Positions 54,893 through 64,000 of a DNA stretch of 64,000 nt are shown here, piece after piece. The notes beneath the pieces were generated by a model. The model was not told the origin of the DNA, searched no databases, and saw nothing but the letters and a program-made list of their open reading frames with translations. Each line of letters begins with the position of its first letter. The first letter of the stretch is position 1. The position numbers were made by a program, and so were the translations under genes. Source of the stretch: Nocardia niwae NBRC 108934 = DSM 45340 (GTDB taxonomy: Bacteria > Actinomycetota > Actinomycetes > Mycobacteriales > Mycobacteriaceae). Where the stretch lies: positions 62,001 to 126,000 of the forward strand of contig NZ_BDCK01000024.1 in the NCBI RefSeq assembly GCF_001613465.1, read 5' to 3'.

Positions 54893-56038
54893 ATGACCGA
54901 ACACCGCGCCCTCCCGGGCGATCCGCCGCGGACCGACGTACCGTCGCCCCGCGCTGCCGCCGCGCGCGCCCCCGGAGGGGCCGACCGCGCGGGCGCGCGA
55001 GCTTCGGTGCTGGGTAGACGGGCCGCAGCGCTGATCGTGCGCGTGGCGGAGAAGGCGTGGGCGGATTCCATCTTCGCCAAGTCGGCCGCCGCGGCGTTCT
55101 GGCAGACGCTCTCCTTGGCTCCGCTGTTGCTGGGGGTGCTCGGCAGCCTCGGTTACGTCGGCGGGTGGTTCGGGCCGGACACGGTGCAGATCGTGGAATC
55201 CAAGATCATCGCGTTCAGCCAGGACCTGTTCAGCGCCAATGTGGTGTCCGACCTGATCGAGCCGACGGTGCAGGACGTGCTCGGGCGCGGGCGCGGCGCG
55301 GTGGTGTCGGTGGGCTTCGTGCTGTCGCTGTGGGCCGGTTCGTCGGCGATGGCCACCTTCGTGGACTCGATCGTGGAGGCCCACGATCAGCAGGACGCGC
55401 GGCACCCGGTGTGGCAGCGCATCTTCGCCCTGCTGCTGTACGTGCTGTTCCTGGTGGCTTCGGTGTTCATCCTGCCGCTGGTGGCGCTGGGGCCGACGCT
55501 GATCGGGCGGGTGTTGCCCGGCGCTTGGCGGGCGACCGGACTGCAACTGCTGGATTTCTTCTACTACCCGGGCGTCGGCGTGCTGCTGATCGTCGGGCTC
55601 ACCACCCTCTACAAGCTGGCACTGCACACCTCGCTGCCCTGGCACCGACTCTTCGGTGGGGCGCTGGTGGCCGGAGTCTTCTTCATGGCGGCCAGCGACG
55701 TGCTGCGCCGCTACCTGTCCTGGGTCACCCGCACGGGCGTCACCTACGGGGCGCTGGCGACGCCGATCGCGTTCCTGCTGTTCACGTTCTTCCTGGGCTT
55801 CGCGGTGATCCTGGGCGCGGAGTTCAACGCGGCGGTGCAGGAGTTCTGGCCCGCCAGGGCGACGCGCATGGAGCAGGTGAAGGAGTGGATCGCCAACCAG
55901 GTGCGTGGCGAGGACGACTTCGACGACGAGGACGCGGCAGCCCAGGACGAGGCCGCCACGGGCCGGGACGAGGCAGGGTCCGACGGCTCGCGCGGCCTGC
56001 TCGAGCTGCGAAAAGCGAGGTCCTCGCCAGGCGATTAG
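54893..56038 (+). CDS. YihY/BrkB-family membrane protein
   Basis: A 381-residue protein with about six helices, match of Rv2707. Family features include AKSAAAAFWQTLSLAPLLLG and TYGALATPIAFLLFTFFLGFAVILGAEFNA. A soluble acidic/charged tail follows. Older annotation as ribonuclease BN was wrong for this family; current role is unknown. ATG 54893 gives an N-terminal cytoplasmic arm of about 60 residues. First gene of the conserved block that leads to sigB. Confidence 0.88.
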   Translation: MTEHRALPGDPPRTDVPSPRAAAARAPGGADRAGARASVLGRRAAALIVRVAEKAWADSIFAKSAAAAFWQTLSLAPLLLGVLGSLGYVGGWFGPDTVQIVESKIIAFSQDLFSANVVSDLIEPTVQDVLGRGRGAVVSVGFVLSLWAGSSAMATFVDSIVEAHDQQDARHPVWQRIFALLLYVLFLVASVFILPLVALGPTLIGRVLPGAWRATGLQLLDFFYYPGVGVLLIVGLTTLYKLALHTSLPWHRLFGGALVAGVFFMAASDVLRRYLSWVTRTGVTYGALATPIAFLLFTFFLGFAVILGAEFNAAVQEFWPARATRMEQVKEWIANQVRGEDDFDDEDAAAQDEAATGRDEAGSDGSRGLLELRKARSSPGD

Positions 56039-56044
56039 ACCCTG

Positions 56045-56290
56045 TCACTCACCCTTGCGTAGGCCGTCGTAGACCTTTTTGCACTCCGGGCACACCGGAG
56101 AGCCCGGCTTGGCCGAGCGGGTGACCGGGAAGACCTCGCCGCACAGCGCGACCACGTGGGTGCCCATCACGGCGCTCTCGGCGATCTTGTCCTTCTTCAC
56201 GTAGTGGAAGAACTTCGGGGTGTCGTCGCCCGTCGTCTCGTCGGTCGTCGTATCCGGGCGAACCATGGTGTCGGTGCTCACGCATTCCAT
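56045..56290 (-). CDS. DUF3039 family protein
   Basis: An 81-residue protein, match of Rv2708c. The conserved core is FFHYVKKDKIAESAVMGTHVVALCGEVFPV, ending with a C-x2-C pair (CPEC) near the C-terminus, so a zinc-type fold is plausible together with the earlier Cys. ATG 56290 or GTG 56281 could be the start. Conserved in actinobacteria; function unknown. Confidence 0.87.
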   Translation of the reverse strand: MECVSTDTMVRPDTTTDETTGDDTPKFFHYVKKDKIAESAVMGTHVVALCGEVFPVTRSAKPGSPVCPECKKVYDGLRKGE

Positions 56291-56409
56291 GATGCCGCAT
56301 CAGGGGATACCGGGTTGACCACGGTGGCGCGGCACAGGTCACCACGTTTCCGGATCGGAACTCGACCGCCGTGTGTGCGCGCACCGACCGCGAGTGGAAG
56401 ACTCGGGGT

Positions 56410-56829
56410 ATGCAGCAGAACGGCGATTCCCCATCCGCCGACGGCCGCGACCGCGAAGAGCACCCCGACGTGACGATGCCGACGCAGCCCCGCCGTTCCC
56501 CCGGATACTTCCCAGGCAATGACGACAAACACCCGGCGCTGATCACCGAGGCGGCGCCCTCGCTGGAGGATCAGCACCGCGCTCGGGTGCGCCGGTACAC
56601 GATCATCATGGCGTTCCGCATACCGTGCCTGGTCCTGGCCGCGATCGCCTACAGCACGTTCGGCAACCCCCTGTTGTCGATCCTGATCATCGTCGCCTCG
56701 ATCCCGCTGCCCTGGATCGCGGTGCTGATCGCGAACGATCGCCCGCCTCGCCGCAAGGACGAGCCCAGCCGCTGGGACCGGCCGCGCACGGCCATCGAGT
56801 CGCGCCCGCACAACGCCATCGACAACTGA
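56410..56829 (+). CDS. DUF3099 membrane protein
   Basis: A 139-residue protein, match of Rv2709. A hydrophilic start is followed by the family core LITEAAPSLEDQHRARVRRYTIIM and two membrane helices (about residues 68-85 and 89-108). The tail is rich in Arg, Pro and Asp. Converges with the MFS gene. Function unknown. Confidence 0.87.
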   Translation: MQQNGDSPSADGRDREEHPDVTMPTQPRRSPGYFPGNDDKHPALITEAAPSLEDQHRARVRRYTIIMAFRIPCLVLAAIAYSTFGNPLLSILIIVASIPLPWIAVLIANDRPPRRKDEPSRWDRPRTAIESRPHNAIDN

Positions 56830-56848
56830 AGTCTCCGGCGGGACCGAT

Positions 56849-58159
56849 TCACCGCCCGCCCGGCGTCCCGCCGAGCGCAGGCACGCGGCGGATGACCGCC
56901 GACATCACAGCGGCGGCGCCGCACAGACCACCCGCCAGATACCAGGCGAGGTCATAGCCGCCTTGGACGTCACGGATGACGCCTGCGCCGGTGGCCGCCA
57001 CCGCGGACCCGATCTGGTGGGAGGCGAACACCCAGCCGAACGCGACGGGACCGTCTGCGCCGAACAGTTCGCGGCACAGCGCGACCGTCGGCGGCACCGT
57101 GGCCACCCAATCCAGGCCGTAGAAGACGATGAACATCCACAGGCTCGGCCGCGTGTCCGGCCCGAGCAGCGCGGGCAGGATCAGCAGCGACAGCCCGCGC
57201 AGCGTGTAATAGCCGATCAGCAGAAAGCGCGGGTCGATCCGGTCGGTCAGCCAGCCCGAGGCGATCGTGCCCGCGACGTCGAAGACGCCGACCACGGCCA
57301 GCAGGCTCGCCGCGGTGGTGGGCGGCATGCCGTGGTCGTGCGCGGCGGTGACGAAATGGGTCCCGACCAACCCGTTGGTCGACGCGCCGCAGACCGCGAA
57401 TCCGCCTGCGAGCAACCAGAATCCGGGACGGCGGGCGATCGCGGCCAGCACCGTGAGCGCGCGCGACGCGCCACCGGCGGCGGGGACCCGCAGACCGGCT
57501 GCGCTGTCCGGCCCGGCGCCGTAGGCTCGCACGCCCAGGTCGCTCGGGTAGTCCCGGATGAACAGCAGCACCAGCGGCGCCACGGCCAGCGCCGCGCCGG
57601 CGACGATCAACGACGGCAGCCGCCAGCCGTGCGCCTGCGCCAGCGCGGACACCACCGGTAGGAAGATCAGTTGCCCGGTCGCGCCCGCGGCGGTGAGCAC
57701 CCCGGTGACCAGACCGCGCTGCCGCACGAACCACCGGCCGGTGATCGTGGCGACGAACGGCATCGACATCGATCCCACGCCGATCCCGACCAGCAGACCC
57801 CAGGTCAGCACCAGGTGCCAGGGCCTGGACATGAATACCGTCAGCCCGCTGCCCGCCGCGACCAGCAGCAGCGCGCAGGCCACCACCCGGCGGATACCGA
57901 ACCTGTCCATCAGGGCGGCAGCGAACGGCGAGATCAACCCGTAGAGTAGGAGATTCAGCGACACGGCCGTCCCGATGGTTCCGTGCGACCAGCCGAACTC
58001 GTCGTGCAGCGGATCCATCAGCACACTGGGCACCGACCGGAACCCGGCCGCGCCGAGCAGCGCGATGAAGCCGATGCCCGCGACCAGCCACGCCGGATGC
58101 AAGCGCCGGCGCGGCACGGCGTCGAGGGGAACCAGGGGCGGGGTCTGCAGTTCGGTCAC
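56849..58159 (-). CDS. MFS transporter
   Basis: A 436-residue major facilitator protein with 12 helices and a central loop (about residues 195-230). The first half has the characteristic FGIRRVVACALLLVAAG loop 2-3 region. It resembles the oxalate/formate and monocarboxylate-type carriers. GTG 58159. It is the first of three genes inserted between the DUF3099 and sigB genes relative to M. tuberculosis. Substrate unknown. Confidence 0.87.
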   Translation of the reverse strand: MTELQTPPLVPLDAVPRRRLHPAWLVAGIGFIALLGAAGFRSVPSVLMDPLHDEFGWSHGTIGTAVSLNLLLYGLISPFAAALMDRFGIRRVVACALLLVAAGSGLTVFMSRPWHLVLTWGLLVGIGVGSMSMPFVATITGRWFVRQRGLVTGVLTAAGATGQLIFLPVVSALAQAHGWRLPSLIVAGAALAVAPLVLLFIRDYPSDLGVRAYGAGPDSAAGLRVPAAGGASRALTVLAAIARRPGFWLLAGGFAVCGASTNGLVGTHFVTAAHDHGMPPTTAASLLAVVGVFDVAGTIASGWLTDRIDPRFLLIGYYTLRGLSLLILPALLGPDTRPSLWMFIVFYGLDWVATVPPTVALCRELFGADGPVAFGWVFASHQIGSAVAATGAGVIRDVQGGYDLAWYLAGGLCGAAAVMSAVIRRVPALGGTPGGR

Positions 58160-58349
58160 CCGACGAGCGTGCCGGAACTATGCCCGCGCAACGAGTGACT
58201 GGAATGCCATATACCACCAAATTCCTGCCAAACGCCGGGGCAGCGGTATTTTCTCGACAAGGTGGGCACGTGTACCTAGGGTCGCATCGAGCCTCGCGCA
58301 CCCGATCGACCGGACATGGTTTGTTGCGGGCGACAAGACAGGAGTGAAC

Positions 58350-59093
58350 ATGATTCGGTGGATCTGGGTCTTCCTGGACCGCCCGGCACAACGTTTCGAC
58401 GACTGCGCCAAGTTCTGGTCCACGGTCACCGGCACCGAACTGTCCCCCCGGCGCGGCGCGAACGACGAGTTCCTCACCTTGTTGCCGGACCCGGCGCTGT
58501 TCGCCGCCGCCAGCGTCAAGATGCAGGCGGTGACCGGTCTGGGCGGTGTGCACCTCGACCTGGACGTCGACGACATCCCCTCCGCCGTTCGCACCGCGCT
58601 CGACCTGGGTGCCGAACTGGTCGCCAACCATCCGGACTACGCCGTGCTGCGCTCCCCCGGCGGCCAGACGTTCTGCCTGACGCCCAGTGGTCGCGCGAGA
58701 AGCACGCCCGCGCCCGCCGTGCGCGCTCCGGACGGCACACTGTCGCGCCTGGACCAGGTGTGCCTCGATATCGGTCCCACCGACCACGAGGTGGAGACCC
58801 GCTTCTGGAAACTGCTGACCGGCTGGACCTACGAGACCGGAAGGCGGCCGGAATTCGCCCGGCTGCGCTCCGCGGACACCCAGCTTCCCGCACACCTGCT
58901 GTTGCAGCGCCTGGGCGAGAACCGCCCGACGAGCGCCCATGTCGACCTGGCCGCGAGCGACGTCGAAGCCACCGCCGCGTGGCACGAGTCGCTCGGCGCG
59001 ACCGTGGTGGAACGTCACGAGCACTGGATCGTCCTGAGTGATCCGGGCGACGCGCTGTACTGCGTCACCGGACGCGACCCCAGCGGAGTCTGA
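58350..59093 (+). CDS. Two-domain VOC/glyoxalase-like protein
   Basis: A 247-residue protein made of two vicinal-oxygen-chelate-type halves: residues 1-115 and 125-245, each with the beta-alpha-beta-beta-beta pattern (VHLDLDVDDIPSAV in the first, AHVDLAASDVEATAAWH in the second). It may be a metal-dependent dioxygenase, a glyoxalase relative or a resistance-type binding protein; the metal ligands are not complete enough for me to choose. AGGAG precedes ATG 58350. It is divergent from the MFS gene. Confidence 0.78.
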   Translation: MIRWIWVFLDRPAQRFDDCAKFWSTVTGTELSPRRGANDEFLTLLPDPALFAAASVKMQAVTGLGGVHLDLDVDDIPSAVRTALDLGAELVANHPDYAVLRSPGGQTFCLTPSGRARSTPAPAVRAPDGTLSRLDQVCLDIGPTDHEVETRFWKLLTGWTYETGRRPEFARLRSADTQLPAHLLLQRLGENRPTSAHVDLAASDVEATAAWHESLGATVVERHEHWIVLSDPGDALYCVTGRDPSGV

Positions 59094-59163
59094 TCGAGCC
59101 CTCCGCCGGTGGGACAGCGGCCACCCGATCCGTGCCCGGTGATAGCGGTGGCAGAGTACCGGT

Positions 59164-60681
59164 GTGCCTACGAACCGATCGACGACCACCGGATCGCTGC
59201 TCACCGCACTGTGCCCGGATCTGCGGACCGCGCTGACCAGGGCGGGCTACGAGGCCGACACCCTGCTCGCGGTACTCGGCGACGCGCATGCGGCTTTGGG
59301 CCGCTCGGAGCCGGTGCCGGTGCGCCGGGCCGTACGCGGGGCGGGCGAGCTGGGCACGCTCATCCGCCTGCTGCTGCTCGGCGATGCCCTGTCCGAACGA
59401 GAGGTCTCCGCGGCGCTGGCGCCCGTGCCGATCGACCGCGCGGTCGCCGCGGGGCTGCTGGAGCGCGACGGCGATCAGGTCCGGGCAGCGCTCGACCTGC
59501 GCCCGCTGGACGCGGGCGCGGGCACCCGCTGGGTGCTGTCCGATCTCGACGATTCGATGCGCCGCCGCACCCTGACCGAGGATCACGTCCTCGGCGTCGG
59601 TCACGCCTCCCTCTCGCTGTTGCGCGCCACGCCCACCCGGCCGGTCGGCACGGTGCTCGACCTCGGCACCGGTTGCGGTGTGCAGGCGGTGCACGCCGCC
59701 TCCTACGCCCGGCGCGTCACCGGCACCGATGTGAACCCGCGGGCGTTGTGGCTGGCCGAGGCCACCGCGGCGCTCAACGGGTTGGACATCGAACTGGTCG
59801 AGGGGTCCTGGTTCGACCCCGTGCGCGGCAGGCGCTTCGACCAGGTGGTGGCCAACCCCCCCTTCGTGGTGGGTCCCGGACGCGTCGAGCACACCTATCG
59901 CGATTCCGGCCTCGCGCTCGACGGCGCGAGCAAGGTGGTGATCTCCCAGGCCGCCGACCTGCTCGCCCCGGGCGGCACCGCGGCCATGCTGGCCGCGTGG
60001 GTCCACGTCGAGGACGAGGACTGGCGCGAGCGCGTCTCGTCCTGGTTGCCCGCGCACGGCGTCGATGCCTGGGTGGTGCAACGTGACGTGGCCGACCCCG
60101 CGCTGTATGTGGGCACCTGGTTGCGTGACGCGGGTGCGGACCCGCGTGACCCGGAGGCGCAGGCTCGCGCGGAGCGCTGGCTGGACGCCTTCGACGCCGC
60201 CGACGTCGAGGGAATCGGATTCGGGTTCGTCTACCTGCGTGCCATCGACGGGCCGACCGAACTGCTCGCCGAGGATCTCACCCACGGCTTCGACGACCCG
60301 CTCGGTGACGAGGCCGTCCGGTATTTCGAGCGCTCGGCCTGGCTGCGGGCCGTCGCCGTGGACGAAAACCTCGCCTGGTCTTCCCGTTTCGCCGTGAACC
60401 CGGCAACCGCGCTGCAGCGCGTATACCTGCCGGGCGCCGACGGGTGGACAGCCGAGGTGGCGCGTCTGCATCGCGGTGACGGGCCCCGCTGGCAGCACGA
60501 AGTGGATGAGGTCACGATCTCGCTGTTGGCGGGAATGCGCGCCGACGGCCTGCCGTTGTACGACCTGATCGAACTGCTGGCGCTCGCCCACGGATCCGGC
60601 GAGGTGGGCGCCGAGTTCGCCGCCGACGCGTTGTCCGTGGTCACCGGGCTGGTACGGCACGGATTGATCAAGCCCGTGTGA
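59164..60681 (+). CDS. Large class I methyltransferase (HemK/RlmG-like, NPPF)
   Basis: A 505-residue SAM-dependent methyltransferase. An N-terminal helical domain (1-130) precedes the catalytic domain with DLGTGCGVQAVHAA (motif I) and VVANPPFVVGPG (motif IV). NPPF is typical of enzymes methylating amino groups of bases or Gln. The C-terminal 180 residues are an extra domain common to actinobacterial relatives. GTG 59164. Target (rRNA or protein) unknown. Confidence 0.87.
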   Translation: MPTNRSTTTGSLLTALCPDLRTALTRAGYEADTLLAVLGDAHAALGRSEPVPVRRAVRGAGELGTLIRLLLLGDALSEREVSAALAPVPIDRAVAAGLLERDGDQVRAALDLRPLDAGAGTRWVLSDLDDSMRRRTLTEDHVLGVGHASLSLLRATPTRPVGTVLDLGTGCGVQAVHAASYARRVTGTDVNPRALWLAEATAALNGLDIELVEGSWFDPVRGRRFDQVVANPPFVVGPGRVEHTYRDSGLALDGASKVVISQAADLLAPGGTAAMLAAWVHVEDEDWRERVSSWLPAHGVDAWVVQRDVADPALYVGTWLRDAGADPRDPEAQARAERWLDAFDAADVEGIGFGFVYLRAIDGPTELLAEDLTHGFDDPLGDEAVRYFERSAWLRAVAVDENLAWSSRFAVNPATALQRVYLPGADGWTAEVARLHRGDGPRWQHEVDEVTISLLAGMRADGLPLYDLIELLALAHGSGEVGAEFAADALSVVTGLVRHGLIKPV

Positions 60682-60776
60682 GCGCACGCCGACCGCGCGC
60701 CGACCGGTGCAGGTCCTGGCCGGGGATTGTCCCGCGCTGCGGCGCTTCTCAGGAACTTCTCAGACGAGAGGGGCGA

Positions 60777-60798
60777 AAACCGCTGCTCAGAGCGGTTT
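60777..60798 (+). terminator. Hairpin upstream of the sigB promoter
   Basis: A perfect 8-bp stem, AAACCGCT (60777-60784) and AGCGGTTT (60791-60798), loop GCTCAG. It lies 96 bases after the methyltransferase stop and 17 bases before the sigB -35 box, so it may shield sigB from read-through. TTTAT ends the right arm. Confidence 0.5.
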
Positions 60799-60814
60799 AT
60801 GCCAGCCGTAACGG

Positions 60815-60840
60815 GGAACTTTCTCCCTGTCGGGTCCGTT
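60815..60840 (+). promoter_or_regulatory. SigE-type ECF promoter of sigB
   Basis: GGAAC (60815-60819), exactly 18 bases, then GTT (60838-60840). This is the SigE/SigH-class consensus in mycobacteria, where sigB is known to be driven by SigE, SigH and SigL. The gene starts 36 bases after the -10. Confidence 0.75.
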
Positions 60841-60875
60841 TATCGGAGTGAGACACCACCGACAGGAGGCAAGTC

Positions 60876-61844
60876 ATGACAAGCCCCGCCACCACTCGTG
60901 TGCGCACCAGCGATTCGGACCTCGACGCTCAGAGCCCTGCCGCCGACCTGGTACGTGTGTACCTGAACGGGATCGGCCGTACCGCGCTGCTCACCGCTGC
61001 CGACGAGGTCGAGCTGGCCAAGCGCATCGAGGCGGGCCTCTACGCGCAGTACCTGCTGGAAACCGGCAAGCGACTGTCGGCGTCCCGCAAGCGTGATCTC
61101 GCGATCATCGTGCGCGACGGTCAGGCCGCCCGGTCTCACCTGCTGGAAGCCAACCTGCGTCTCGTTGTCTCGCTCGCCAAGCGTTACACCGGCCGCGGCA
61201 TGCCGCTGCTGGACCTGATCCAAGAGGGCAACCTCGGGTTGATCCGCGCCATGGAGAAGTTCGACTACGCCAAGGGCTTCAAGTTCTCCACCTACGCCAC
61301 CTGGTGGATCCGGCAGGCCATCACCCGCGGCATGGCCGACCAGAGCCGCACCATCCGGCTGCCCGTCCACCTCGTCGAGCAGGTGAACAAGCTGGCCAGG
61401 ATCAAGCGTGAACTGCACCAGCAGCTGGGACGCGAGGCCACCGACGAGGAACTGGCCACCGAATCGGGCATCCCGGTCGACAAGATCTCCGATCTGCTCG
61501 ACCACAGCCGCGACCCGGTGAGCCTGGACATGCCCGTCGGCAACGACGAAGAGGCCCCGCTGGGCGACTTCATCGAGGATTCCGAGGCCACCTCGGCGGA
61601 GTCCGCGGTCATCGCCGGTCTGCTGCACCACGATGTGCGCAGCGTGCTCGCCACCTTGGACGAGCGCGAACAGCAGGTCATCCGGCTGCGGTTCGGCCTG
61701 GACGACGGCCAGCCGCGCACGCTGGACCAGATCGGCAAGCTCTTCGGCCTGTCCCGCGAGCGGGTGCGCCAGATCGAGCGTGAAGTCATGGCGAAGCTGC
61801 GCAAGGGTGAGCGGGCCGACCGGCTCCGCGCCTACGCCAGCTGA
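60876..61844 (+). CDS. sigB: Principal-like (group 2) sigma factor SigB
   Basis: A 322-residue stress sigma factor, close to SigA but without its long N-terminal tail. Region 1.2 ([14 protein letters not shown]), region 2 ([31 protein letters not shown]) and region 4.2 ([17 protein letters not shown]) are complete. GGAGG precedes ATG 60876. Match of Rv2710. In mycobacteria it is induced by several stresses through ECF sigmas. Confidence 0.95.
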   Translation: MTSPATTRVRTSDSDLDAQSPAADLVRVYLNGIGRTALLTAADEVELAKRIEAGLYAQYLLETGKRLSASRKRDLAIIVRDGQAARSHLLEANLRLVVSLAKRYTGRGMPLLDLIQEGNLGLIRAMEKFDYAKGFKFSTYATWWIRQAITRGMADQSRTIRLPVHLVEQVNKLARIKRELHQQLGREATDEELATESGIPVDKISDLLDHSRDPVSLDMPVGNDEEAPLGDFIEDSEATSAESAVIAGLLHHDVRSVLATLDEREQQVIRLRFGLDDGQPRTLDQIGKLFGLSRERVRQIEREVMAKLRKGERADRLRAYAS

Positions 61845-62003
61845 TCGTCTCCCGACGCCGGCCGCGTCGAGACAGCGCCGGCGTTCGGCTCGGTGACCCT
61901 TCCCGCCGGGGTCGCCTTCCCGCGCCGACCGGTCAGCGCGCGTGCCCGTCCCCTCCGGGTGTCGCGCGAGCCGGTCGGCGGTGTCGCACTCCCTTCGTGC
62001 GGT

Positions 62004-62342
62004 TCAGCTCTGGTCGACCGCGATGTCGTACTCGACGGTCTCACCTTCGACCGAAGTCACTGTCAGCGTCACACCGAGTGTGTCCTCGCCCGCGGTCAGC
62101 GTGCAGCGCATGGTCGTTCCTTCCTTGCCGGTGAGGTCGCCGGGGCAGTCGATCGCGTCGGGTTCCTGCCCCACCTTCTCGGTGAGCGAGTCCTTGACCG
62201 ACTTCTCCAGGTCGGCCTCCTGAACCTTCGGCGTGCCGATGCTCACCGAACACGCGGTGAGCGCCGCCGCGAGCAGGGACAACAGGGCGAGGCTACGGGT
62301 CTTCACGGCGAGCCGGCCCTTCTTCTGGGACGAACGTGGCAT
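62004..62342 (-). CDS. DUF4333 lipoprotein
   Basis: A 112-residue lipoprotein. The signal peptide ends in the lipobox LTAC (lipid-bearing Cys31 from ATG 62342). The mature part is the DUF4333 domain, with two further Cys (CPGD and MRCTLTAG) that probably pair. A start at GTG 62306 would give a tidier 19-residue signal and has AGAAGGG upstream. Function unknown. Confidence 0.85.
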   Translation of the reverse strand: MPRSSQKKGRLAVKTRSLALLSLLAAALTACSVSIGTPKVQEADLEKSVKDSLTEKVGQEPDAIDCPGDLTGKEGTTMRCTLTAGEDTLGVTLTVTSVEGETVEYDIAVDQS

Positions 62343-62453
62343 CCCCAGATCGCAGTGGGCGCGATCGTCCGTTAGCGTGCCTCCCCTAGGTGACGTATGC
62401 GGGCCGACGGCTCAGCCGCGCCACGCTTCTGGCAAACCGTTCGCCCGGAAAGC

Positions 62454-64000
62454 TCACCCCAGCCGACGCGGACCCGTGTCGAAACGACTCGGCTCCGGGC
62501 CGATACGCCCACGGGCGTAAAGGATCTCCGCCGAGGTCGGCGAGGCCAGCACCGGGTCGAAGGACAGCTCTCGCATCTCCGGCAGATCGTCGAACAGGGC
62601 CGAAATGCGCTGAGCCAGTTCGGTCAGGGCCGCCTTGTCCACGCGTGGGCTCGCCGGAGTACCCGACAGCAGCGGTGCGGCTCGCGGCGCGTCGATCAGA
62701 GCCGTCGCCTCGTCGGCGGTCAGCGGCAGCGCGCGATAGGCCCGGTCCCCGAGCAACTCGATGATCAGACCGGACAGGCCGAACTCGATCACCGAACCGA
62801 ACGAGGGATCGTCCTGCACGCGCAGGGTGCAGCCGACCCCCTTGGTCGCCATCTTCTGGATGTGCAGCACGGGATCACCGCACAACTCCGCCAGATCCGC
62901 GTATCCCTGCCGCACCGCTTCCGGCCGCCACAGATCGAGCCGGACACCGGTGAGATCCGGTCTGCGTCGCCACAGTTCGCCGGTCGCCTTGGCGGCCACC
63001 GGATAGCCGAGCTCCTCCGCGGCCGCGACCGCCTCCTCGGCATTGCGCACCTCCCGGAATTCCACGACCGAAATCCCGTAGCAGCCGAGCAGTTCCACCG
63101 TCTCCAGATCGGTGAGCCGGCGACCGCCCGACCCGGACATCCAGTCGGCCACCAACTGGCGGGCGCGATCGGTGTCGATACCCTGCGGCCGCACCACCGG
63201 CGACACGGGCTTGGTGCGCCATTCGGCATAGCGCCGGACCCGGGCCAAGGCCCTCGCCGCACGTTCGGGATCGGGATAAGACGGGATCGACCCGTGCACC
63301 GCCGCCGCGCCGGGACCGCGCACCGCGAGCAGATTCGGAATCCCTTGCTCGGCCACGAAGGTGGCGAGAATCGGCTTCCCCGCTTCGGGGACAGCGCCCG
63401 CCGCCGCCCGGATCGCGTCGGCGAAGCCGGCGGTCGGCAGCGGGACCGGGGGCGCGAAAACCACGATCACAGCATCGGTCTCGTCCGACCGCAGGGCCGC
63501 GACGAGCGCGTCCAGGTACGCGCCCGGCGTCGCCTGCGGCCCGAGGTTGACCGGCTCGGCGACCTCGAGCCCTTCGCTCTGGGCCGCGTCGACGGCCAGC
63601 CAGTTGAGCGCCGTACTGTTGCCGACGACGGTCAGCCGCGAGCCGCGCGGCAACGGCTGGTAACCGAGCAGGGCGGCGCAGTCGAACAGTTCGGAGATCG
63701 AGTCGACCTGGACGATGCCCGCTTGGGCGAACAGATCCCGCACGATCGAACGGTCCATGTCCTTCGCAGGCTGGGCGACCGAGCGGCCGCTGCTCACCGC
63801 GACGATCGGCTTGGTCCGGGCCACCCGGCGCGCGATCCGGGAGAACTTGCGCGGATTGCCGAAGCTCTCCAGATACAGCAGCACCACATCGGTGTCCGGG
63901 TCGCTGTCCCAGTACTGCAGCAGGTCGTTGCCGGAGACGTCGGCGCGATTACCCGCCGATACGAACGTCGACAACCCGAGATTGCGCGCCGCCGCCTCGC
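62454..64000 (-). CDS. CoA-ligase/ATP-grasp protein, 3' part (runs off the right edge)
   Basis: The last 515 residues of an NDP-forming acyl-CoA synthetase-like protein. A succinyl-CoA-ligase-like domain (STFVSAGNRADVSGNDLLQYW, VVLLYLESFGNPRKF) is followed by an ATP-grasp domain (ETVELLGCYGISVVEF, YPVAAKATGELW, and SVIEFGLSGLIIELLGDRAYRALPL). Many actinobacterial relatives carry a GNAT domain at one end. The stop is at 62454; the start lies beyond 64000. The reading has no internal stop. Confidence 0.88.
   Translation of the reverse strand, partial: EAAARNLGLSTFVSAGNRADVSGNDLLQYWDSDPDTDVVLLYLESFGNPRKFSRIARRVARTKPIVAVSSGRSVAQPAKDMDRSIVRDLFAQAGIVQVDSISELFDCAALLGYQPLPRGSRLTVVGNSTALNWLAVDAAQSEGLEVAEPVNLGPQATPGAYLDALVAALRSDETDAVIVVFAPPVPLPTAGFADAIRAAAGAVPEAGKPILATFVAEQGIPNLLAVRGPGAAAVHGSIPSYPDPERAARALARVRRYAEWRTKPVSPVVRPQGIDTDRARQLVADWMSGSGGRRLTDLETVELLGCYGISVVEFREVRNAEEAVAAAEELGYPVAAKATGELWRRRPDLTGVRLDLWRPEAVRQGYADLAELCGDPVLHIQKMATKGVGCTLRVQDDPSFGSVIEFGLSGLIIELLGDRAYRALPLTADEATALIDAPRAAPLLSGTPASPRVDKAALTELAQRISALFDDLPEMRELSFDPVLASPTSAEILYARGRIGPEPSRFDTGPRRLG

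Overview
The window is chromosomal DNA from a high-GC, mycolate-type actinobacterium, most likely Nocardia or a close relative such as Rhodococcus. Three things point there: very strong G/C bias at third codon positions with many GTG starts; an arabinogalactan arabinosyltransferase (aftC), found in arabinan-walled Mycobacteriales; and gene order that follows, with gaps, the Mycobacterium tuberculosis stretch from about Rv2669 to Rv2710 (compared from memory, no alignment was run). I see no tRNA, rRNA, CRISPR array, insertion sequence or prophage.

Layout. 1-6.9 kb is accessory: a repeat-rich hypothetical protein, a LysR regulator, a flavin monooxygenase, a cytochrome P450 and an MFS carrier, followed by a frameshifted gene remnant. 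7.2-24.3 kb is the first conserved block: GNAT, ZapE-type ATPase, pyrimidine reductase, a secreted hydrolase-like lipoprotein, aftC-msrB, hemQ, hemY, hemE, a DUF3000 protein, an RNase D-like protein and dxs. Two insertions interrupt it: an alpha/beta hydrolase plus a secreted PtpB-like phosphatase, and an nsrR-hmp pair placed between hemY and hemQ. 24.5-26.5 kb holds a SIMPL protein, a DUF1330 protein and an enoyl-CoA hydratase. 26.5-40.9 kb is the second conserved block: TRAM RNA methyltransferase, APC permease, ceoB/ceoC, DUF3159 and OB-fold proteins, DUF3710, dut, DUF3093, DUF4193, cei, suhB, ppgK and sigA, with a SigD/ShbA-like ECF sigma gene added.

41-54.7 kb is a second accessory stretch: rhomboid-like protein, KhtT/KhtU-type K+ efflux pair, a two-component system, DUF952 and DUF7455 proteins, a TetR-controlled SNF2 helicase + SWIM-finger pair, a methyltransferase/AraC pair, an SDR/TetR pair and a DEAH-type helicase. 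54.9-61.8 kb is the third conserved block (YihY, DUF3039, DUF3099, sigB), interrupted by an MFS carrier, a two-domain VOC protein and a large methyltransferase. The window ends in a DUF4333 lipoprotein and the 3' part of a CoA-ligase/ATP-grasp gene.

The most informative points are: (i) nsrR-hmp-hemQ, a translationally coupled cluster linking nitric-oxide sensing, NO detoxification and the last haem-synthesis step; (ii) a textbook GGAAC-N18-GTT (SigE-type) promoter before sigB; (iii) two near-identical operator-like repeats between a TetR gene and the SNF2/SWIM pair, one overlapping a good -35/-10 promoter; (iv) an alpha/beta-hydrolase lipoprotein with Asn where the nucleophile Ser should be; (v) a 27-bp in-frame tandem duplication in the ribD-like gene; and (vi) an Arg/Gly-rich insertion in the TRAM methyltransferase. 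None is clearly a wholly new system; the first and third are the best leads.
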